This document shows positions 15,366 to 21,330 of a DNA stretch of 25,112 nucleotides, one piece after another (within the stretch, counting starts at the first letter, position 1; each line of letters starts with the position of its first letter). A program made the translations under genes and the position numbers. The notes beneath the pieces were generated by a model, which ran no database searches, was not told the DNA's origin, and worked only from the letters and a program-made list of their open reading frames with translations. Source of the DNA: a virus. The DNA lies in IMG/VR virus record IMGVR_UViG_3300022540_000360, positions 1-25,112 of that record; one strand, 5' to 3'.

Positions 15366-15566
15366 ATGGCAAGGGATGATGAGTTTGTAGAAATTGAAGG
15401 CACTATTTTGAGACAGACAGGAAATGCAATCCACTTTGATGATGGAAACATTACTGCATGGATTCCTAAGTCTCAGATTCAAGAGACTGACTTCAGTACA
15501 GAAAAAGATGAACTGGTAGAAATCACTATACCAGAATGGCTTGCTTTTGAGAAAGGGCTTATATGA
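15366..15566 (+). CDS. Small conserved phage protein (66 aa), beta-barrel-like
   Basis: AGGAG seven bases before the ATG. The pattern EGTILRQTGNAIHFDDG, then AWIPKSQI, then VEITIPEWLAFEKGLI is one I recognise from many small phage proteins near replication genes; the WIPKS and IPEWLAxxKGLI segments are the conserved parts. It is likely a compact five-strand fold. Its function is unknown. Confidence 0.75.
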   Translation: MARDDEFVEIEGTILRQTGNAIHFDDGNITAWIPKSQIQETDFSTEKDELVEITIPEWLAFEKGLI

Positions 15567-15859
15567 AAAAGAACTTATCCAATGATCAAGAAAAGTCTAA
15601 ATATTTTCAAGGGAAGACAATGAGCAGCAATGAAATAACAATTTCCATAGTATCAGTCTTAATTGCTTTAACTGTCTTCATAATATCTATTATTTACCAT
15701 CCTGACGTGCAGATAGAGGCAAACTACGATAAGCACACTAAATGCTTGAATGGGGTGTTATATTACAAAGGGTGGTGGGGTTCAGTTTCACCAGCGTTTA
15801 GACAGGACGGTAGTTTAATCACTTGTGAGGTGGAATATGATTCGAAAGAAAATAGATAA
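15563..15859 (+). CDS. Small single-pass membrane protein
   Basis: 98 aa from the ATG that overlaps the previous stop; an alternative ATG at 15620 has its own AAGGGAAG site, so a 79-aa form may be the main product. One hydrophobic segment, ITISIVSVLIALTVFIISII (about 25-44), is a clear transmembrane helix. The C-terminal half is polar with two Cys (CLNGVLYYKGWWG and ITCEVEY), perhaps disulfide-linked if outside the cytoplasm. Its end overlaps the start of the Rad50 C-half. Its placement inside a DNA-repair operon is odd; the function is unknown. Confidence 0.65.
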   Translation: MKKNLSNDQEKSKYFQGKTMSSNEITISIVSVLIALTVFIISIIYHPDVQIEANYDKHTKCLNGVLYYKGWWGSVSPAFRQDGSLITCEVEYDSKENR

Positions 15860-16454
15860 CGCCCTTGCAGAACGTAGAGTACTCTCAGTAGAGCACAAAG
15901 AAGTCGAGAAAGAAATGGAAATTGTTGATGACTCTTTGCGCTTCCATGATGAGGCTCGTATTATTATTCAAAAATCTGCACAAATCGTACAGAAGAATCT
16001 GGAAGAACATATCTCAGGCATTGTCAGCAAGGCATTGAGGATTGTTTTTCTTGATGAAGCCAAAGAATTTCACGTAGAATTCGTAACAAGGAGGAATGTG
16101 ACTGAGTGTGACCTGAAATTAGTTGAACATGGAAATCTCCTTGACCCTCTTGATTCATGTGGTTTTGGTGAAGCCGATGTATGCTCCTTTGCTCTTCGCG
16201 TTGCTTATTGGGCTTTAGGAACAACAAGGAATGCATTGATAGTTGATGAGCCTTTCAAATTTCTAGATGGAGATAGAATAAAAAGGGCATTTGAAATGGT
16301 TCAGGTATTGAGTGATGAATTGAATCTTCAAATGATAATTATTACTCATGAAAATGAAGCACAAGGGCATTATTCCAAAAGATTCCATGTTGTAAAGAAA
16401 GGAAAAGAATCCACAGTTATTTCTGAAAATGCAGAAAGATTTAAAATCAATTGA
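15837..16454 (+). CDS. Rad50/SbcC-like ATPase, C-terminal half
   Basis: The start ATG at 15837 follows GAGGTG (15827-15832) by four bases; a GTG at 15825 lies inside this site and is rejected. The 205-aa product begins with a short coiled coil (about 1-60), then the C-lobe: signature motif SCGFGEADVCSFALR (107-121), standing in for LSGGE, Walker B ALIVDEPFKFLD (133-144) and the H-loop IITHE (168-172). Walker A and the zinc hook are absent and are supplied by the gene at 12975-14030. The ascending coil is about 60 residues against about 185 in the N-half. The two halves should assemble with the nuclease into one complex. Confidence 0.88.
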   Translation: MIRKKIDNALAERRVLSVEHKEVEKEMEIVDDSLRFHDEARIIIQKSAQIVQKNLEEHISGIVSKALRIVFLDEAKEFHVEFVTRRNVTECDLKLVEHGNLLDPLDSCGFGEADVCSFALRVAYWALGTTRNALIVDEPFKFLDGDRIKRAFEMVQVLSDELNLQMIIITHENEAQGHYSKRFHVVKKGKESTVISENAERFKIN

Positions 16455-16456
16455 CT

Positions 16457-16499
16457 TATATAGGTTCATCTTCTTGATGATAATAGATGAACCTATATA
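16457..16499 (+). promoter_or_regulatory. 15-bp perfect hairpin abutting the ribosome site of the HNH gene
   Basis: TATATAGGTTCATCT (16457-16471) pairs perfectly with AGATGAACCTATATA (16485-16499) around a 13-base loop. The first base of the AGGAG ribosome site of the HNH gene (16499-16503) is the last base of the stem, so folding would place the site at the base of the helix and may limit translation. Hairpin control of homing-endonuclease translation is known from T4 I-TevI. No T run follows, which argues against a normal terminator. Confidence 0.6.
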
Positions 16500-16509
16500 G
16501 GAGAATATT

Positions 16510-17049
16510 ATGCCAGCTAAGTGTAGATGTGGTTGTAGAAAAGAAGTAAAGTGGAATAAACAAAAGAAGAGATGGAATACCCTGATTCATGGACATTGGT
16601 TCAGATACTACAATAAAACAAAAGCTCATTCTGAAAAAGTTTCTGCTAATAATAAGAAACGAGTATTAAGTGAGGAAACAAAGAAGAAGATTTCTAATTC
16701 CCTACAAGGGCATGTTAGATCTGAGGAATCGAAACGGAAACAATCCATCACTATGATTGACAGAGAGGTAGGAAGAAAAGAAAATAATAGCGCTTGGAAT
16801 GGAGGTATTTCTCCTTATAAGAATACAGGAGAATGGGTTAAATTAAGTAAAGAAATAAAGAAAAGAGATAACTATATATGCCAAGAATGTAGAAGTAAAA
16901 ATCTTCTAACAGTTCACCATATTGATTTTACCAAATCTAATCATAGTCCATTAAATCTTATAACATTGTGCAAGCAATGCCATGCAACTAAACATAAAGA
17001 ACATGGTGATTACAAAAGGAGTAAACCCAAACTAAGGAGGAATAAATGA
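16510..17049 (+). CDS. HNH homing-type endonuclease with NUMOD3 motifs
   Basis: Free-standing selfish nuclease. The N-terminus has CRCGC (5-9) followed by the usual IHGHW segment. NUMOD3 DNA-binding repeats lie at about 53-80 (LSEETKKKISNSLQGH, then RSEESKRKQS). The HNH domain lies at 115-160: C124/C127, H136/H137 (VHHIDF), N149, and C154/C157-H158 (TLCKQCH), giving a zinc-ribbon-stabilised beta-beta-alpha-metal site. The gene lies between the Rad50 C-half and ThyX; its last codons carry the AAGGAGG site of ThyX, so it is tightly inserted without breaking either neighbour. Confidence 0.92.
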   Translation: MPAKCRCGCRKEVKWNKQKKRWNTLIHGHWFRYYNKTKAHSEKVSANNKKRVLSEETKKKISNSLQGHVRSEESKRKQSITMIDREVGRKENNSAWNGGISPYKNTGEWVKLSKEIKKRDNYICQECRSKNLLTVHHIDFTKSNHSPLNLITLCKQCHATKHKEHGDYKRSKPKLRRNK

Positions 17050-17915
17050 AAATAGCAAATCAAATAAGTACAATCTGGGGAGAATGTCCTTCAGATAGAA
17101 AGTCAGGAGTTAAGTGGATCGAAAGGGCAGGAAGAATTTGTTACCGATCTGAGGATAAAATAGTGGAAGGATCGGATGAAGTGTTTGTCAGTAATATTCT
17201 AAAGAGAAATCACAAGGCAGTTATTGAGGCCTCAAACCTCGTCATTCGTTCAAAAGACAAGTACAGATACCCTGTTATTGAAAGTGATGAAATGAAGAAG
17301 CAATACGCTTCTAATTATCTTAATCACGCAATAGAGAAAGATAGGATTTTTGTAGGAGGAAATTGGAGAGCCTGGATGGAGAAACTTGATATTCATTCAG
17401 TGGATAATTTATTCTCATTCTTTGAAAATCATAATACATATGAAATTGTTCCAAAGAATGAAATTCCCTTTTCTCTGAAACGTGTAACTGTAGAAATGAT
17501 CACAGACAGGGCAGTAACCCATGAGATCGTAAGACATCGTCCATGCTCCTTCTTGCAGGAATCCCAACGATATTGTTCATACATGGATAATCTTGAGTTT
17601 ATCAGCCAGTGGTGGTGGAGAGATCTTACGCATAAACAGTATATAAATATTGTAGAGAAGCCTCTCATTGATGCAGAATTTGCATACAAAGGGGCAATGT
17701 TCCAATTGAAAGATCATTCACAGATCAAACGTGCAGAAAAAGCTCGTTTCATTTTACCTAATGCAACGAGTACAAAGATTGCGGTGACTGCGGATCTTCC
17801 TGAATGGAATCTGATATTTAGTCTTCGTTGCTCTTCTGCTGCATATCCACAAATGAGAAATATGATGAATCCTCTTAAACAAGGATTCTCTGATTATGGT
17901 TGGCTAACTGAATAA
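17046..17915 (+). CDS. thyX: Flavin-dependent thymidylate synthase ThyX
   Basis: Makes dTMP from dUMP using FAD, NADPH and methylene-tetrahydrofolate. The ThyX signature RHRxxSxxxxSxRY is complete: RHRPCSFLQESQRY at 163-176. Nearby VTVEMITDRAVTHEIVRH and a C-terminal block EKARFILPNATSTKIAVTADLPEWN are also family-typical (the LP segment before the substrate-binding helix). At 289 aa it is longer than many bacterial enzymes because of an insertion at about 70-140. AAGGAGG lies just before the ATG, which overlaps the HNH stop. Some phages make hydroxymethyl-dUMP with thymidylate-synthase relatives; here ordinary dTMP synthesis is the default reading. Confidence 0.95.
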   Translation: MKIANQISTIWGECPSDRKSGVKWIERAGRICYRSEDKIVEGSDEVFVSNILKRNHKAVIEASNLVIRSKDKYRYPVIESDEMKKQYASNYLNHAIEKDRIFVGGNWRAWMEKLDIHSVDNLFSFFENHNTYEIVPKNEIPFSLKRVTVEMITDRAVTHEIVRHRPCSFLQESQRYCSYMDNLEFISQWWWRDLTHKQYINIVEKPLIDAEFAYKGAMFQLKDHSQIKRAEKARFILPNATSTKIAVTADLPEWNLIFSLRCSSAAYPQMRNMMNPLKQGFSDYGWLTE

Positions 17916-17923
17916 ATAATACA

Positions 17924-17956
17924 TGAGTCGGTTATGCACACAGTATAACCGACTCA
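17924..17956 (+). promoter_or_regulatory. 12-bp perfect hairpin between thyX and the J-domain gene
   Basis: TGAGTCGGTTAT (17924-17935) pairs perfectly with ATAACCGACTCA (17945-17956), with a nine-base loop, in the 59-base gap after thyX. It is followed by an AT-rich stretch but no T run, and by the GGAG site of the next gene. It may be an RNase processing site, a stability element or a weak terminator. Confidence 0.5.
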
Positions 17957-17974
17957 ATATAATTGGAGTAAGAT

Positions 17975-18622
17975 ATGGATCCATATAAAGTACTTGGAAT
18001 AGAAAGAAATGCCTCTTTTTTAGAGATCAAAAAGGCATATCGTGAACGATCAAAAGAATGCCATCCTGACAGTCCTTCAGGAAGTGATCAAGCATTTACG
18101 GAATTGAACCTTGCCTACAGGGTTCTATCAGATGACAAAAAGCGCACACTATATGATGAGAGTGGAATCGTTGAGGATGAGGCTCCAGATCATATTCAGA
18201 ATATGGTCAAGGGCAGACTAGCTGAACTTGCTAGTAAATGGATTGACAATATGCTCCGTGGTGACAAGGTTCCCTTGAAAGAATTCATATTAAATGGACT
18301 CAATAACGGAGAGAACAGGCTTCAATTGGTCATAAAAGACATAAAAGAGATCATTGAAAATTTAGTTGACATTAGAAAGCGATTGACCCATAAAGATGGA
18401 AATTCACTGATTCATAATATCATCGATGAGAGAATCATAATAAATAAAAAGAGCATCAAGGCGAATGAAGAAGAATTAATTATACTTGACAAGCTTAAGG
18501 AGATCTTAGAAGACTATAACTTTGAAGAAGGAAAAGAGGAAGAAATGATTACCATGCTCAATTCTTCCTCTACAACTTCCACATTTAGAGGAGCAAGTTT
18601 CAATCGATATTACAAACTCTAA
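17975..18622 (+). CDS. J-domain (DnaJ-like) protein with unknown C-terminal region
   Basis: Residues 1-62 form a J domain: DPYKVLGIERNASFLEIKKAY, the HPD tripeptide at 30-32 that activates Hsp70 ATPase, and LAYRVLSDDKKRTLYDE. There is no Gly/Phe region and no DnaJ zinc domain. Residues 70-200 are mostly charged helix with coiled-coil character (EIIENLVDIRKRL, IKANEEELIILDKLKEIL). The C-terminus is Ser/Thr-rich. It probably recruits host DnaK to a phage substrate, as J proteins do; the substrate is unknown. GGAG precedes the ATG. Its stop codon touches the stop of the convergent endolysin gene. Confidence 0.85.
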   Translation: MDPYKVLGIERNASFLEIKKAYRERSKECHPDSPSGSDQAFTELNLAYRVLSDDKKRTLYDESGIVEDEAPDHIQNMVKGRLAELASKWIDNMLRGDKVPLKEFILNGLNNGENRLQLVIKDIKEIIENLVDIRKRLTHKDGNSLIHNIIDERIIINKKSIKANEEELIILDKLKEILEDYNFEEGKEEEMITMLNSSSTTSTFRGASFNRYYKL

Positions 18623-19132
18623 TTACATAACATATAATAAAAGATGGGATACTCTCTTAATCCATCCTCTAATGTATTTCTTTTGTTCAGGATGTTTTCT
18701 GAGTAGATCACTGTATCTTTGAAGTCTGTAGGCAACAATCCCTTGTATGAGAGAATAGTGGATATTTCTATTCGCAGTCGCTACTGTGGCAGATCCTATA
18801 ATCCCATCTACCACTAAATTGCCTGATTTTAAATTACAAGATTGTTGGATCCATCTAGCAGCAGATGATACTCCACAATTCACACTTGAATCAAACAAAA
18901 CAGTGCTAACTTCTTCTCTAAACTCTCCACACCTATTTCTTAACCAGAAATCATCATAGTATAACCATCTCGCTTCATACAGAGTGAGATTTTTAATATC
19001 AAGATCAGGGTAGGTTTTAGCCGAGATACCAAACTTAGTAAATCCTCCCCTGTCTAAAGGATCGAAGTTAGTCCCACCTTCACTTTGTTCTACGAAAGAC
19101 ATTGCCTTTAGAAATGCTTCCGGTAAATTCAT
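18623..19132 (-). CDS. Endolysin, GH108 N-acetylmuramidase with C-terminal PG_binding_3 domain
   Basis: Degrades host peptidoglycan at lysis. The N-terminus carries the GH108 active-site block FVEQSEGGTNFDPLDRGG with catalytic Glu at 18 (EGG), followed by FTKFGIS. The C-terminal half (VVDGIIGSATVATAN ... KYIRGWIKRVSHLL) is the family's usual peptidoglycan-binding part. At 169 aa the length is normal. There is no signal peptide or SAR segment, so a holin should be needed. GAGGA lies seven bases before the ATG on the minus strand. It is the last gene of the leftward lysis/structural block. Confidence 0.92.
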   Translation of the reverse strand: MNLPEAFLKAMSFVEQSEGGTNFDPLDRGGFTKFGISAKTYPDLDIKNLTLYEARWLYYDDFWLRNRCGEFREEVSTVLFDSSVNCGVSSAARWIQQSCNLKSGNLVVDGIIGSATVATANRNIHYSLIQGIVAYRLQRYSDLLRKHPEQKKYIRGWIKRVSHLLLYVM

Positions 19133-19158
19133 ATTGGTTCCTCATCCATTTAATAATG

Positions 19159-19203
19159 TTAAGAAAGTAAAGCTACCATTAAAACTGCTATCATCTTTTT
19201 CAT
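19159..19203 (-). CDS. 14-residue hydrophobic micropeptide MKKMIAVLMVALLS
   Basis: A short open frame of 14 codons with a good AGGAG site seven bases upstream, placed inside the end of the preceding membrane-protein gene. The peptide has two Lys after Met and then nine or more hydrophobic residues, exactly like the first part of a lipoprotein signal peptide, but it stops where the lipobox Cys would be. It lies between a membrane protein and the endolysin. It may be a lysis-related membrane peptide, the relic of a lipoprotein (for example an outer-membrane spanin), or a leader peptide for the endolysin gene. Confidence 0.45.
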   Translation of the reverse strand: MKKMIAVLMVALLS

Positions 19204-19204
19204 T

Positions 19205-19552
19205 TTAGCACTCCTGTTTCTTTTGAATTTTAATAAGACAATCACTTACCTTCTCTACAGACTCATTAATCTCTGTTGCAACAATCAAGAGTCTTTCATG
19301 ATCATCTGCATTTTGTTGATCCTTCAAAGCTCTTGTATCCAACATACCTTGCATTTTAGCTTCCCACACCGCAGTGACCCCTTCACACTGTCCTTTTGTG
19401 ACAAATTGATTTTTAATCTCTCTTTGTTGTGCCTCAACATGGGAGATCCTGTTTATCATTCTTCCTGCCACTACTCCAAAAACAACAGCATGAATAACAA
19501 GCGCTCCTACTCCTGAACATCCTAAAATCACAACTTCTGGTGTAACATTCAT
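19205..19552 (-). CDS. Small membrane protein of the lysis region (holin or spanin-like candidate)
   Basis: 115 aa with AAGGAG before the ATG. Residues 7-33 (VVILGCSGVGALVIHAVVFGVVAG) form one transmembrane helix near the N-terminus. The rest is a hydrophilic, mostly helical domain (HVEAQQREIKNQFVTK, then ATEINESVEKVSDCLIKIQKK) with coiled-coil character. One membrane helix plus a helical tail, upstream of an endolysin that lacks a signal, fits a class III-type holin, an inner-membrane spanin or an XhlA-like protein. None of these is proven. Confidence 0.55.
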   Translation of the reverse strand: MNVTPEVVILGCSGVGALVIHAVVFGVVAGRMINRISHVEAQQREIKNQFVTKGQCEGVTAVWEAKMQGMLDTRALKDQQNADDHERLLIVATEINESVEKVSDCLIKIQKKQEC

Positions 19553-19565
19553 GGCTATTGTCTCC

Positions 19566-19925
19566 TTATTTAGTTATGTCTTGAACGACTTTAAACTTAT
19601 CAAGCATCTCAGTTCCAATCAATCCTTCAGCATCAGTCACTTCAAAATCAAAGAAATACTCCACTCCTGTTTCTGCATTAGTTGGAGGAAGATCCATTTC
19701 GGCAGCTGAAGGCAAGAATCGCATTCTTCCGTCTGTCGCAGCTCCTACAATCTCTCCTACTAAAGTGAACTCTGGAGTATCTGTAACTGTAGGAGCTTTT
19801 AATTTATTCACAGTGAATTTAAACGTAAAGGCAGTGATATCTAAGGGCGTTCCTGCCTCTTTATCTTCCCATAGTCTAAAAACAATGGCCTTAGTATCAC
19901 CTCGCTTCCTTTCGATTGCACTCAT
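19566..19925 (-). CDS. Structural protein with BppU-like N-terminal beta domain
   Basis: 119 aa. The ATG at 19925 overlaps the stop of the gene before it (TGATG); a GTG one codon earlier is less likely. The pattern KRGDTKAIVFRLWEDKEAGT, LDITAFTFKFTVN, DGRMRFLPSAAEMDL and YFFDFEVTDAEG is the immunoglobulin-like beta fold found at the N-terminus of phage baseplate upper (BppU) proteins and in stand-alone tail proteins. It is probably a virion or baseplate component of the appendage genes before it. Confidence 0.65.
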   Translation of the reverse strand: MSAIERKRGDTKAIVFRLWEDKEAGTPLDITAFTFKFTVNKLKAPTVTDTPEFTLVGEIVGAATDGRMRFLPSAAEMDLPPTNAETGVEYFFDFEVTDAEGLIGTEMLDKFKVVQDITK

Positions 19926-20158
19926 CACGCCATCTCCACGTCTATTTCAGCTTCCACTTCCACAGATATTTCAGCTTCTACTTCTACTGAAATTTCCTCT
20001 TCCATTTCTATATCAATTTCTGCATCCATTACTTCTACCTCTACAAGGTCTGCAATAGTAAATCCCCCTGATCCTGCCGCTTGATTACAAAGGTGTTCCC
20101 AGGGGGTTCCTGTATTTAGAGTTGAATTTTCAAGCAACACTTCTGCTGGAGTTGGCAT
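19925..20158 (-). CDS. Small structural-cluster protein with acidic octapeptide repeats
   Basis: 77 aa from the ATG at 20158, which overlaps the stop of the gene before it (TAATG) and has GGAG eight bases upstream; the frame is open further back but without support. Residues 1-35 (MPTPAEVLLENSTLNTGTPW and a Gly-rich part) look like the head of a small tail protein. From about 40 to the end the sequence is built of octapeptides of the type ISVEVEAE, alternating hydrophobic and acidic residues, suited to an amphipathic beta strand or stacked beta structure. The coding DNA is a 24-base tandem repeat. Function unknown; likely a virion part. Confidence 0.65.
   Translation of the reverse strand: MPTPAEVLLENSTLNTGTPWEHLCNQAAGSGGFTIADLVEVEVMDAEIDIEMEEEISVEVEAEISVEVEAEIDVEMA
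19944..20039 (+). repeat. Four tandem 24-base repeat units within a coding gene
   Basis: Units start at 19944, 19968, 19992 and 20016. Each begins ATTTC followed by a degenerate CT-rich sequence; the first two units are nearly identical. The period equals eight codons, so the repeat is an in-frame protein repeat on the minus strand rather than a non-coding element. Confidence 0.85.
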
Positions 20159-21330
20159 TATGGTTTCTCCAGATCTATTCCATTCCAAACAGTATTTGCT
20201 ATTCCAGTTTTTGAAATTGCATTGTTTGCTAATTCAAAATCCCCATACATCCCACTTTCTAGCGGGAGTTTTGTGGCCCAATCATATACATCACAAGTTC
20301 CGGCAACTTTGAATTTGCCATTTGTCATAGTTGTGAGATCAAGGAATATTGCTCCCCCTGCCATAACAGCACTACATTCTTCAACCCCAGTTTTATTTAT
20401 GAGTTTGAATGCGCCGCTTAAATCTCGCAATGCCAGGGGCTGTCCCGCTCCTCCCATGTCTATTGTTACTGGCGGTCCTCCCGCTGTGCATTCTGTTACA
20501 CATCGAACGAATGTTGCGTAATCCGATCCTCCTAATGTGATTACCCCAGGCGGTTTTAATATGCATTCTTTTATTTCTCCATTAACATATGTTAAATCTT
20601 CAATCATGCAGTTATAGAGCAAAGCATCCCCATCCAATGTTCCAGCTATTGTGGCAGAATAAAATTCACATCGTTCTACATTTGCAGGACTAGATACAGT
20701 AATTATAGATTTTTCATGACTTTCCCCAATAAAAACCATATCACTATAATCAGCACCACTATCTACAGTAAGATCACCAACTACATAAACAACACCAAGG
20801 CCTTGATTAGAAGCAATAGACATTGTATCTGCTAGATTATTTGATGGGTTTTTAAGAGTTCCGATAGGTTCTCCATCAGGAGTATTGCCGGTACCTGCTG
20901 TACCATTCACAACATCAATAGTTACTCCATTATTAAAAAACCCAAACTTCAATCCATTTGCAAGTTGGGTAGAAAAACCCTGAGTAATAGGCTGAAGTCC
21001 AAGAATTTGAGTTGTATACGCTCCAGTAGTAGGTAAAAACATATCTGCATTCGAATCTTCAGGAGCAAGATTACCAGAAGCAAGGATGGTGATGTGCTCT
21101 TCCGGTGGTTTAATTCTCCAACCAAGATCATTTCTCAAGAACCAATATGCTCCTGCATTCAAAAAGGCATTAAGCGGATCACCACCTGTGGTACGAAATG
21201 CTTGTGGGTATCCAAGATTTCCTTCAAGGAGCCAGTTTTTCCAATCAGAGTAAACATCTATCCAGTCGATGCTTGTAACACCTGATTCAAGGGTGATGAT
21301 TAATGTTTCTCCATTAATATTTACAGTCAT
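20158..21330 (-). CDS. Tail/baseplate appendage protein with beta-helix-like body
   Basis: 390 aa. The ATG overlaps the stop of the previous gene (TAATG). The N-terminal 120 residues carry a module I recognise from many phage tail genes: WIDVYSDWKNWLLEG, YPQAFRTTGGDPLNA, YWFLRNDLGWRIKPP and TTGAYTTQILG; it is thought to anchor the protein to the particle. The rest (about 150-370) is rich in Gly/Val/Ile/Asp with short repeated turns (VERCEFYSATIAG, LLYNCMIEDLTY, KECILKPPGV) typical of a right-handed beta-helix. No enzyme active site is recognised, so receptor binding is only possible. Confidence 0.75.
   Translation of the reverse strand: MTVNINGETLIITLESGVTSIDWIDVYSDWKNWLLEGNLGYPQAFRTTGGDPLNAFLNAGAYWFLRNDLGWRIKPPEEHITILASGNLAPEDSNADMFLPTTGAYTTQILGLQPITQGFSTQLANGLKFGFFNNGVTIDVVNGTAGTGNTPDGEPIGTLKNPSNNLADTMSIASNQGLGVVYVVGDLTVDSGADYSDMVFIGESHEKSIITVSSPANVERCEFYSATIAGTLDGDALLYNCMIEDLTYVNGEIKECILKPPGVITLGGSDYATFVRCVTECTAGGPPVTIDMGGAGQPLALRDLSGAFKLINKTGVEECSAVMAGGAIFLDLTTMTNGKFKVAGTCDVYDWATKLPLESGMYGDFELANNAISKTGIANTVWNGIDLEKP

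Noticed and set aside
16451-16484. TTGACT ... GATAAT as a promoter for the HNH gene
   Set aside because: The spacing is 22 bases, too long, and both elements overlap the stop codon and the hairpin.
18581-18675. Imperfect inverted repeat (ACATTTAGAGGA / TCCTCTAATGT) as a bidirectional terminator at the convergent junction
   Set aside because: The arms are about 72 bases apart, one base mismatched by insertion, and there is no T run.
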